Part shown: positions 15,847 through 23,915 of the stretch, piece by piece
Layout: each line of letters begins with the position of its first letter
Position numbering within the stretch: the stretch's first letter is position 1
DNA from: Thermoproteota archaeon
Lineage (GTDB): Archaea > Korarchaeota > Korarchaeia > Korarchaeales > Korarchaeaceae
NCBI GenBank assembly: GCA_027492205.1
Contig: JAOZFN010000003.1
Span: 1-49,552, forward strand
DNA: 49,552 nucleotides
Direction: 5' to 3'
Notes under the pieces: model-generated
The model's database searches: none
What the model was told of the DNA's origin: nothing
Seen by the model: only the letters and a program-made list of their open reading frames with translations
Position numbers and translations under genes: made by a program

Positions 15847-17324
15847 TAGAGTCTCCGGACGAATTGTTCGTGCTCGAGGAGAACGCCGAGTGGCTGGGAG
15901 TCACCCGCCTGCTCATGATGGAGAACGCCGCCGGGGCCGTGGTCAGGGCCGTGGAGGAGGTCCTGGGCGGCACGCTGAGGGACAGGAGGGTGTTCGTGTT
16001 CTGTGGGAGGGGGAACAACGGCGGCGACGGAATAACGGCGGCCAGGAGGATGGCCGCGCTCGGCGCCAGGGTCACGGTTATACTCGCGGGCGATCCTTCA
16101 GCAAGAGAGGCCTCCTACAACTTCGGGGTCATTAAGAGGGGAGTCTCCGTTGAGATCCGCCGCTATCCCGACCTCCCCGATGGGGAGCCCGACGCGGTGG
16201 TTGACGCCCTGCTGGGCACCGGCGTGAGGGGAGCGCCCAGGGGGGTCGTTGCCCAGGCAATCGAGGTCATCAACTCTCTGGGGGCCAAAGGGATCCCCGT
16301 CATTGCCGTCGACGCGCCCTCCGGCCTGAACCCGTTTACCGGCGAGGCCCCTGGCGCAGTCGTCAAGGCCAGCGTGACGGTCACGTTCCACGCCAGAAAG
16401 CCCGGGCTCAGGTCCGACCTCTGCGGGAGGGTGATCGTCGCCGAGGCGGGCGCGCCCGCGGAGTCGCTCCTCTACTGCGGCCCGGGAGACGTGAAGGTAA
16501 TCCTAAAGCCGAAGAGACCTCCTTGGTCCCACAAGGGGGACTTCGGCAGGGTTCTAGTGGTCGGCGGATCCTCGCGGTACACGGGGGCCCCGGCCATGGC
16601 CGCGATGGCCGCCCTGAAGGCCGGCGCCGATCTGGTGTCCATCGCCGCCCCCCGCTGGGTTTCCGCGACGATAAAGCCAATCTCGCCCAACCTCATCGTC
16701 CTCCCCTTGGAGAGTCAGGATCGGCTAGGGTCCGACGACGTGGACCTCGTGATCAGGGAGGCAGAAGGCGCCGACGCGGTCCTGCTCGGTCCGGGCCTTG
16801 GGGCAGATTCTGAGACCATCAGGTCGGCCGGAGAAATCTTGGGGAGGCTGAGGGATCTTGGAAAGCCGACGGTCGTCGACGCCGACGGGCTGAAGGCCGT
16901 CCCTCAGGACGGGGGGTGGCCCGGGCTGGTGATAACGCCACACGCAGGCGAGTTCCGGAGGATATTCGGCGAGGCTCCGGGCCCCGAACTCGGAGAGAGG
17001 GTGGGCTCCTGCCTACGCGCGGCCCGCGAACTAGGGGGAACGATTCTACTGAAGGGCCACGTCGATGTGATATGCTCTGGTGAAAGGGTGAGACTAAACG
17101 TCACGGGAAATCCCGCCATGACGGTAGGCGGGACGGGTGACGTCCTATCAGGCGTGACCGCCGCATTCCTGGCCATGTCGGGGAATCCGTTCAGGGCCGC
17201 CTCTGCCTCAGCGTTCTTGGTTGGACTGGCCGGAGACCTGGCGTTCGAGAGCCTCTCGTACTCGCTGACCGCCCAGGACGTCCTGGAGCACATACCGACG
17301 GCCCTCAAGAGGATAGGCTACTGA
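15843..17324 (+). CDS. nnr: Bifunctional NAD(P)HX epimerase / dehydratase
   Basis: Repairs hydrated NAD(P)H. The N-terminal YjeF-like epimerase (about residues 1-210) has CGRGNNGGDG and DALLGTGVRGAPRG. The C-terminal ribokinase-like ADP-dependent dehydratase (about 215-490) has KGDFGRVLVVGGS, GPGLG, VVDADGLKA, ITPHAGEF and GGTGDVLSG. It is 493 aa from GTG 15843, which overlaps the tyrS stop by 4 bases; an ATG at 15795 lies inside tyrS and is less likely. It is the last ordinary gene before the CRISPR island. Confidence 0.93.
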   Translation: MIESPDELFVLEENAEWLGVTRLLMMENAAGAVVRAVEEVLGGTLRDRRVFVFCGRGNNGGDGITAARRMAALGARVTVILAGDPSAREASYNFGVIKRGVSVEIRRYPDLPDGEPDAVVDALLGTGVRGAPRGVVAQAIEVINSLGAKGIPVIAVDAPSGLNPFTGEAPGAVVKASVTVTFHARKPGLRSDLCGRVIVAEAGAPAESLLYCGPGDVKVILKPKRPPWSHKGDFGRVLVVGGSSRYTGAPAMAAMAALKAGADLVSIAAPRWVSATIKPISPNLIVLPLESQDRLGSDDVDLVIREAEGADAVLLGPGLGADSETIRSAGEILGRLRDLGKPTVVDADGLKAVPQDGGWPGLVITPHAGEFRRIFGEAPGPELGERVGSCLRAARELGGTILLKGHVDVICSGERVRLNVTGNPAMTVGGTGDVLSGVTAAFLAMSGNPFRAASASAFLVGLAGDLAFESLSYSLTAQDVLEHIPTALKRIGY

Positions 17325-17626
17325 CGAGGGGCATAAGCCGAGACCGACGAGTGGAGGGCCCCGTCTGACCCGGTCCTTCGCTGGCCGGAAGGATCCCCAG
17401 AGAAAGTAATAAGGACCGGCGAGGGGAGTCCGCTCAGGGGACTATGAGCGATAGCTCCACAGCCTGATCTTGTGACGAGACTCTCCGCTACCGAGTCCCC
17501 CTCAACGACCTTAACCTTCTTGAGCTCAAATCCGGATCACAAAAGTCGCAATCCAAAAAAGTGAGGAGAGGCAAGATAGGGCAAGGAAGAAAGCGCGTTC
17601 TGGCCTCTCAGACACCTGCTCAGCCC
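17325..17626. other. Gene-free stretch before the TnpB remnant
   Basis: No gene can be supported here. On the minus strand it follows the decayed tnpB end and would be the right-end (omega-RNA/terminal) region of an IS200/IS605-type element, but neither a clear hairpin end nor a target-site boundary is recognised. A minus-strand frame of about 70 codons from near 17542 down to 17330 is open but resembles no family known to me. Confidence 0.3.
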
Positions 17627-17880
17627 CTACAAGCCGTTCTGAGGGGTCTTTCCCTGTCTGGTAGAACCTTCATTCAGGGCTTTCTGGGGGAACGGATCCT
17701 CCCCACATCTCGCAGCCTCTCCTCACTACGTTCATGGCCCCAACGACACCGCGATCGCCTTCGAATCCGCACCGTCGGCACTTCAATATCCGGAGCCACT
17801 TTAAGCAAGTTTGGCCTACACATCGGATATTATGATGGGGTCCCCTTGGGATTTACGTGAGCACCTTGCGGCCATATTTG
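17627..17880 (-). pseudogene. tnpB: TnpB C-terminal fragment, decayed (IS200/IS605 family)
   Basis: Remnant of a TnpB RNA-guided nuclease in three reading frames. The order is a VNPKGT segment with an in-frame TAA (17830-17832) and YPMC, then the zinc-ribbon CRRCGFEGDRGVVGAMNV in a second frame, then a KALNEGSTRQGKTPQNGL tail in a third frame ending at a TAG (17627-17629). Intact family members read CxxCGFxADRDVxxAxN; here the residue after the DR is Gly, so a catalytic-region Asp is also lost. The N-terminal three quarters of the protein is missing: the fragment abuts a truncated CRISPR repeat at 17881/17882. At least two frameshifts and one stop make it non-functional. Confidence 0.85.
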
Positions 17881-17881
17881 C

Positions 17882-20484
17882 CAGTCGGGGCCTGATTGCA
17901 ACGTCGGCAGGATCGACCGGAAGCCCGGCAAGTTCTACTACGTGGACAGGTTTTAATCGCCCCCTCAGTCGGGGCCTGATTGCAACCGATCTATTCTCCA
18001 CGTATCCATACCTATACATCGGCGGCCCAAAGGTTTTAATCGCCCCCTCAGTCGGGGCCTGATTGCAACGGCTGGACCTCCTCCCCGTCGACTGGCTCCC
18101 GCCGGAGGTCTCGTTTTAATCGCCCCCTCAGTCGGGGCCTGATTGCAACTTTCACGTAGATGGGTGAATCAGTCCACACAGTAAGGCGTATGTTTTAATC
18201 GCCCCCTCAGTCGGGGCCTGATTGCAACTCCTCGCGTTGCCAGCGTGCAGGTTGGTGCAGGTCACCCTGTGTTTTAATCGCCCCCTCAGTCGGGGCCTGA
18301 TTGCAACATGGACGTCAGTTCCCGCCCCCACCCGCCGGCCCTCGTTAGTTTTAATCGCCCCCTCAGTCGGGGCCTGATTGCAACTGGACCGACGCCGACG
18401 ACGGAATAGACATAGACGATTACGATGCCTATGAGTTTTAATCGCCCCCTCAGTCGGGGCCTGATTGCAACTACGGCTACCTGGCCGCCAGGGGCGCGGT
18501 GATAAGGGTCTGGCCCGCCGGTTTTAATCGCCCCCTCAGTCGGGGCCTGATTGCAACCTGGCTTCGCAGTGATACAGCACCGCACTTGGCAGAAGTTCAG
18601 TTTTAATCGCCCCCTCAGTCGGGGCCTGATTGCAACGTCCGGCTTTTCGTCGGCCACCTTCCTCCACAAACTGCGCGAATAGTTTTAATCGCCCCCTCAG
18701 TCGGGGCCTGATTGCAACTCGGCCCGACCCCGGCCGCCGTCTCGGCGTCCCCCCCGGGTTTTAATCGCCCCCTCAGTCGGGGCCTGATTGCAACCTTCTG
18801 TGGCTCAAGTTCAGGGGGATTCCGGTCAAGCTTCACCCTGTTTTAATCGCCCCCTCAGTCGGGGCCTGATTGCAACCGGGGGCGGGTGGTAGTATATGTA
18901 GAGTCCGGGTTGCAGAGTGATCGTTTTAATCGCCCCCTCAGTCGGGGCCTGATTGCAACTATCGCGAAGACCCTTACAGTAACCGCGAAGTTTGCGGGAA
19001 CGGCGAACTAGTTTTAATCGCCCCCTCAGTCGGGGCCTGATTGCAACCCAGAGGCCGGACTTCACCTCGAACCCCACGCTGACGGCCACGTCGGTTTTAA
19101 TCGCCCCCTCAGTCGGGGCCTGATTGCAACGTGTTGTCAACCGTGCAGTATGACGGCAGGTCGTCTGGATCGTTTTAATCGCCCCCTCAGTCGGGGCCTG
19201 ATTGCAACAGGACATGGAAGCCTACCTGTACTACGTCCCACCGGGCTTCAGGTTTTAATCGCCCCCTCAGTCGGGGCCTGATTGCAACTGGTCGTGAACG
19301 AGTCGATGACGCACATAGCTGCCTCCGCGTTTTAATCGCCCCCTCAGTCGGGGCCTGATTGCAACGTGTCGCTCGGCACGGTGAAGTCGTAGTAGTAGAT
19401 GCCCGGTTTTAATCGCCCCCTCAGTCGGGGCCTGATTGCAACGAGGGAGGCTCTGGAAGTACGGGTACGGATACACGGGCCTGACGATTGGTTTTAATCG
19501 CCCCCTCAGTCGGGGCCTGATTGCAACCGCGAGCTGGAAGATAGTGAAGGATCAGAGCGGGTACGTCAAGATATACTGTTTTAATCGCCCCCTCAGTCGG
19601 GGCCTGATTGCAACCTATGTCTCCGCGCTTGTCATGAAGAGTTGGAGCGGCAGTTTTAATCGCCCCCTCAGTCGGGGCCTGATTGCAACTTATAGTCGCG
19701 GGGGCCGCGGCGGTGCTGAGAGCTAAGTTTTAATCGCCCCCTCAGTCGGGGCCTGATTGCAACGAGGTAGTCGCGGCACTTGATTATGTATCTGTACTGC
19801 TTTGCGACGAGTTTTAATCGCCCCCTCAGTCGGGGCCTGATTGCAACGCGAGGAATGGCCTGACGCCCGAGTCGCGGCACGAGATACTGCTGTTTTAATC
19901 GCCCCCTCAGTCGGGGCCTGATTGCAACAGGTCCACCCAAGTTTTGACGTGCGGCTGCACTTGGGCGGGTTTTAATCGCCCCCTCAGTCGGGGCCTGATT
20001 GCAACGCGAGGAATGGCCTGACGCCCGAGTCGCGGCACGAGATACTGCTGTTTTAATCGCCCCCTCAGTCGGGGCCTGATTGCAACGGTAGTAGTAGAGG
20101 TGGTGGTGGTGGGGTGGAGCTAAAGGGTTTTAATCGCCCCCTCAGTCGGGGCCTGATTGCAACGTCTTATAAGGCTAAAATCTGCTCGTGTATGGAGGTG
20201 TGTGGCGTTTTAATCGCCCCCTCAGTCGGGGCCTGATTGCAACTACGAGGGTTACATGTCTCGCGGGGAGTTCTTAAGGTGGCTGGTGAGTTTTAATCGC
20301 CCCCTCAGTCGGGGCCTGATTGCAACTCTTTAAGAGTGCAGAGGAGCTCCAGTCAAGTGGATAGTCTATGTTTTAATCGCCCCCTCAGTCGGGGCCTGAT
20401 TGCAACCGAGAAAAGGTTTCTCTGCTCTGAATCGATTTACGATATTGGTTTTAATCGCCCCCTCAGTCGGGGCCTGATTGCAAC
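17882..20484 (-). CRISPR. CRISPR array, 32 spacers, 37-bp repeat
   Basis: There are thirty-two identical 37-bp repeats plus one truncated 21-bp copy at 17882-17902. Full repeats start at 17950, 18033, 18113 and so on to 20448. Spacers are 37-51 nt. Read on the minus strand the repeat begins GTTGCAATC and ends GATTAAAAC, with a GCCCC/GGGGC hairpin and a 7-nt loop. Minus-strand transcription is inferred: the truncated copy is at the low-coordinate end, while the other end has a leader-like region with a TATA box. The plus reading (ending ATTGCAAC) cannot be excluded from the repeat alone. Spacers at 19848-19891 and 20006-20049 are identical. Confidence 0.97.
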
Positions 20485-20691
20485 CCTCGCTCTACCTAGC
20501 TACTCTCCCCGGACGCGACTAGGAGGCTACGTCTCTATCTCGGTCATAGCGCTGATCGAGGTTTTCGGTCCGGACCTTATAAAGATCAGCGCGATTCCAC
20601 AGTATTGCCTCCTTCCTGTACTAACGAAATCGTTAGTGCGCAAATGACGAATATGCAACACTTTTTCTACAACATAGTGCACCTACACTAT
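20485..20691. promoter_or_regulatory. Array leader and csa3 control region
   Basis: This 207-base region separates the array from csa3. CCTTATAAAG at 20575-20584 can be read as a TATA box on either strand: toward the array on the minus strand, with about 90 bases of leader, and toward csa3 on the plus strand. Two perfect dyads follow on the csa3 side: ACTAACGA-2 nt-TCGTTAGT at 20620-20637 and ACATAGTG-6 nt-CACTATGT at 20672-20693. The second reaches the GTG start of csa3. They are placed as operators for a repressor such as Csa3. Confidence 0.6.
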
Positions 20692-21360
20692 GTGACGGTT
20701 AGGCGTAGGCTTTTCTCCACGGCCGTGGGGTATAGCGAACAACTGATGCTGAGAGCTTATCTAGCCGTAGGAATTAGAGAGGGCGATCGCATTCTCTTAA
20801 TAAGGTCGGAAAAAGAGGATGATCAGGCTAGGAGAGCTGAACATAACTTTAGAACGCTGATTGAGGGCCTGAGGCCTGGAATAGACATAGAGTCAGTTTC
20901 CATGGATCCGATGGATTTCGAGGGTAACACGGTGAAGCTGGTGAGGTTGTATGCCGAGGCTAAGAAGTCTGGATACTCCATTGTGGTGAACCCAATAGCC
21001 GGGCTCAGGGCGCTCGGCCTAGTCCAGATCCTCGCCCTAACCTTCGTTGGTGGTCAAGCAACCATCCATCTGGAGACGGGGGGAAGCGTAGAGTTGGTGA
21101 ACATACCCAGCTTTACTCCTCGCATAAGGGAGGAGAGGATAAGGGTTCTCATGGCAGTTGGGAGGGATAAGGGGCCTAAGCAGGTGGCAGAGGAACAGAA
21201 TATCACCCTACCTACGGTCTACAGGCATCTGAAGTCCCTTAGGGGTGAAGGTTTGCTGGACGGCTCTGGGAGGCTCACCATACTCGGGAGGGGCCTGATC
21301 GAGCTCTACCGGTGCGGGCTCATTTCTCCCGCTGCACGGAAATCGAATCATGTTAATTGA
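20692..21360 (+). CDS. csa3: Csa3 CRISPR transcription regulator (CARF + winged HTH)
   Basis: Regulator of type I-A CRISPR loci that senses cyclic oligoadenylate-type ligands through a CARF domain. The N-terminal Rossmann-like part has the family start FSTAVGYSEQL, VVNPIAGLRAL as the conserved ligand loop and a strand/helix pattern to about residue 140. A winged helix-turn-helix follows (KQVAEEQNITLPTVYRHLKSL). GTG 20692 is preferred because it gives the normal Csa3 N-terminus; the longer TTG frame from 20605 covers the two dyads. It is first of the plus-strand cas block and may control its own promoter. Confidence 0.88.
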   Translation: MTVRRRLFSTAVGYSEQLMLRAYLAVGIREGDRILLIRSEKEDDQARRAEHNFRTLIEGLRPGIDIESVSMDPMDFEGNTVKLVRLYAEAKKSGYSIVVNPIAGLRALGLVQILALTFVGGQATIHLETGGSVELVNIPSFTPRIREERIRVLMAVGRDKGPKQVAEEQNITLPTVYRHLKSLRGEGLLDGSGRLTILGRGLIELYRCGLISPAARKSNHVN

Positions 21361-21424
21361 ATTTACATCTTGTTGATAGAATCAGTTAAATTACTCTGGG
21401 AATCACTAGACTCAGGTCGGCCCT

Positions 21425-21847
21425 ATGTCCCTAGCAGGTGCGAGCAATAGGGCTCGGCTGGTAACCCTTCTCGAGGAAGATCCAGGCATCTACTTCTCCT
21501 TCAGAAGGGTTGCTGGCGTCCTACACTTCGTCGTCGAGCATGGAAGCATAAAGAACTACTTCCACGAACTAAAGCTCCTCGGGGTTGACCGTCCAGAGAG
21601 GTTTTCGTATATACTAGCCAGGGCCTTCGAGGAGTTCAGGAGGGAGATTCGCGAGGAGCCCATGAGACGTGAGGCACGAGGCGTCCTGAAAACCTTCGGC
21701 TTTAGGGAGGGTAGCGATCTTACGAGAGATTTTGAGGTCGTAACGAGGCTATACGTTCAGTACGGGAAAGAACTCCTTAACCAGCTCTTGGCCACAGTAT
21801 CGGCCCCATGCCCTGTTTGTGTGAGCGAGGTGATTGAAACTGGGTAG
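21425..21847 (+). CDS. csa5: Csa5-like small subunit of type I-A Cascade
   Basis: Small, mostly helical 140-aa protein directly upstream of cas7, the normal position of the Csa5/Cas11 small subunit, which stabilises the Cascade-target complex. The assignment is mainly positional; sequence resemblance is weak. A CPVC pair sits near the C-terminus. A TATA-like GTTAAATT at 21385-21392 lies about 33-40 bases before the ATG, so the interference operon may have its own promoter distinct from csa3. Its end overlaps the TTG start of cas7. Confidence 0.6.
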   Translation: MSLAGASNRARLVTLLEEDPGIYFSFRRVAGVLHFVVEHGSIKNYFHELKLLGVDRPERFSYILARAFEEFRREIREEPMRREARGVLKTFGFREGSDLTRDFEVVTRLYVQYGKELLNQLLATVSAPCPVCVSEVIETG

Positions 21848-22922
21848 CCCACTCGATTTTGAGCCCAGGTATATGAGCCTCGCCGCGAAGTTGGTTTTGA
21901 ATGTTCACGACCTCAACAACGAGAGAGCTGAGGAAATTAGAACAGTCCCCGTCATTTACGAGGTTAACGGGCGTTGGAAGATCGTCTCTGAGGCGGTGGC
22001 CGTAAGCGGACAGATGCTCAAGCACTGGCACTTAGCCTCGATGGTAAACATCGCTGAGGCGCGAGATCTCATTGACAAGGTGGGCTTTTGCGGTAGATGC
22101 AGAAAGAGGGAGGGGATCAGAGTCTCAAGGGACGATGCCGTCGCTCTCGCCAAGAGGCTAAGCAAACAACCTAAGAACCTCACGGAGAAGGACATAATCG
22201 AGGCTTGCGCAGGTGAGGATGTCCACGGCTTCCTCTTGACAAACCCCATTACAATCAGAAGGGAGTCTCTGGTTAGATTCTCTTGGATGCTTCCCTGTTT
22301 CTTAGAGGAGGCTTTGGAGAGTTCGGGGACGGTAACCCCATACAAGGTTGTCATCCACACTAGGAACGTGAGGGCCCCAGGGAAAGGCGCATCTGACGCA
22401 AGCTCTAGCGAGACCCGTGATGAAGGAGGCTTGACCTCAGAGGAATACCAGTCCGAGAGGAGGACTCCCGAGCAGATGCCGTTCTACAGATCGTATGCAT
22501 CAGGCATATATGGATTTATTTCAACTGCAGACTTGGCTCACATCGGATTTTCATTTAACGACTTAGAGCCCATAGGAAATAAGGAAAGGGTGATGTTGAG
22601 GAGAAAGCTCCTGATAGAGGCCTATGCGCCCATGCTATCAGGTCTCGGGGCATCTCTCTCTAGAGCTCTGCCGGCGTCGGCCATACTGGAGCTCATGGTC
22701 GTCTTCAGCGACGGACCTCTGCCAGCACCGGTGCATCCAATATATCCAAGCTACCTAGAGCGAAATATCAGACTCTACCACGATCAGGCCAAGGCCTTGG
22801 GATCAAATCTCATGGTGTTCCTGTGGACCAAGGAACCAACCGACCTGATGAATAGAGAAGCTGAATTCCCGAGACTTCGAATCGTTGGCAGCCCCGTAGG
22901 CTGGATAGGGGAGGTGATCTAG
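21834..22922 (+). CDS. cas7: Cas7 (Csa2) Cascade backbone protein
   Basis: RAMP-fold subunit that polymerises along the crRNA. The family features are an N-terminal LVLNVHDLNN strand, RTVPV, the AVAVSGQMLKHWHLASMV helix and the FYRSYASGIYGFISTADL segment. It is 362 aa, longer than Sulfolobus Csa2 (about 320). The extra length includes a CGRC cysteine pair near residues 86-89 and a low-complexity S/E-rich loop (about 180-210). TTG 21834 overlaps the previous gene by 14 bases; ATG 21873 is an alternative starting at MSLAAKL. Confidence 0.88.
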   Translation: MKLGSPLDFEPRYMSLAAKLVLNVHDLNNERAEEIRTVPVIYEVNGRWKIVSEAVAVSGQMLKHWHLASMVNIAEARDLIDKVGFCGRCRKREGIRVSRDDAVALAKRLSKQPKNLTEKDIIEACAGEDVHGFLLTNPITIRRESLVRFSWMLPCFLEEALESSGTVTPYKVVIHTRNVRAPGKGASDASSSETRDEGGLTSEEYQSERRTPEQMPFYRSYASGIYGFISTADLAHIGFSFNDLEPIGNKERVMLRRKLLIEAYAPMLSGLGASLSRALPASAILELMVVFSDGPLPAPVHPIYPSYLERNIRLYHDQAKALGSNLMVFLWTKEPTDLMNREAEFPRLRIVGSPVGWIGEVI

Positions 22923-22949
22923 CTCAAGAAATCCTGAGAGTTCTTTAGG

Positions 22950-23915
22950 GTGCTGGCCTTGAGGCTCGTCGCCGTCGGTGGGTCCATGCTGATACCCATG
23001 TTTTCAGCGAGGGACCCCCTCTCTCACGGCGTCAGACTGTCGTATCTCCTCCCGCCCCCAACTACCCTTCTTGGCGCCTTTGGATCCGGTCTCGGCCTAA
23101 CTCTCGGCATTCCAAGAGGTGAGTGCCCGGCAGGGGGTAGGCAGGTCAGAGACGTACTGAGGTATGCCCTCGAAGAATCCGCGTTGGCGATCGTTAAGCC
23201 CGAGGGCCCCATAATCAAGTCTGCTCAGATGTGGAAGCTTGTTAACTTAGAGAAGGAGAGCACCTCCAAGTCTAGTAAGAAAGAGTCGGAGAGGGGCTTA
23301 CATGACGCATTCGAGGCTGAATACATCTCTTCCTCAAAGATCGGCCTTACGTTCATCGTGGACCTAGACCTCTTGAGCGAGGGACTATCTGAACTGGCCT
23401 CATCCGCGTGCGCGGACCCCACTATTAGATCCGTTGGTGACGTGGGGCTGGGTCCAGAAGACCTTGTGAAGGCTATTACGCTCATGGATAGGTTGGGCTC
23501 GACGGAGAACCTTGGGAGAGTCACACATGCCTCTCTACTTTCGATAAAGAACGTAGAGACTTCAGGCTTGCTTGACTCCTGTGTGCCCTTAGAGTGGATC
23601 CAATCCGTAGAGGCAGCGAGGCCTCACGAGTCGGCCGAGCAGATCATCCTGCCAGTAAACAGATTCGTGTCTAACCGCGTGAGATCCGCTAAGGCAGATA
23701 AGATCAAGGGTAGAGAGTGGTCCCGAGTATGGTTCTTGGCGCCCCTGAGGCCCGGTACCAAGAGGATGAGGGGTAAGCGCATCCCTGTGTACGAACCAGC
23801 GCCGATCAGGGTGCAGGCCAATGATGGTTACGTCGTGGCGACTCTGGAGGATCCTAAGGGCGAGTTGAGGTTCGTCACCGTTCTCCCAGAGGACATCGCT
23901 AGGGAACTGGGGTGA
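22950..23915 (+). CDS. cas5: Cas5 (type I-A)
   Basis: RAMP-fold Cascade subunit that caps the 5' handle of the crRNA. The N-terminus has the Cas5 signature: hydrophobic strand, FSARDPLSHGVRLSYLLPPP and TTLLGAFGSGLGL with its glycine-rich turn. It is 321 aa, long for Cas5a (about 240-260), with a charged S/K-rich insert near residues 100-120. GTG start 27 bases after cas7. Its stop overlaps the start of cas3' by 4 bases. Confidence 0.85.
   Translation: MLALRLVAVGGSMLIPMFSARDPLSHGVRLSYLLPPPTTLLGAFGSGLGLTLGIPRGECPAGGRQVRDVLRYALEESALAIVKPEGPIIKSAQMWKLVNLEKESTSKSSKKESERGLHDAFEAEYISSSKIGLTFIVDLDLLSEGLSELASSACADPTIRSVGDVGLGPEDLVKAITLMDRLGSTENLGRVTHASLLSIKNVETSGLLDSCVPLEWIQSVEAARPHESAEQIILPVNRFVSNRVRSAKADKIKGREWSRVWFLAPLRPGTKRMRGKRIPVYEPAPIRVQANDGYVVATLEDPKGELRFVTVLPEDIARELG

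Noticed and set aside
17561-17860. Plus-strand open frame of 99 codons next to the array
   Set aside because: It is antisense to the TnpB remnant and has no protein-like features; the minus strand carries the recognisable zinc-ribbon sequence.
18286-19940. Several open frames with repeated IRPRLRGRLK or NQAPTEGAIKT units
   Set aside because: They are translations of the CRISPR repeat, not a repeat protein.
20605-20691. Upstream TTG start for csa3
   Set aside because: It would add 29 residues absent from the family and would cover both dyads; GTG 20692 gives the normal N-terminus.
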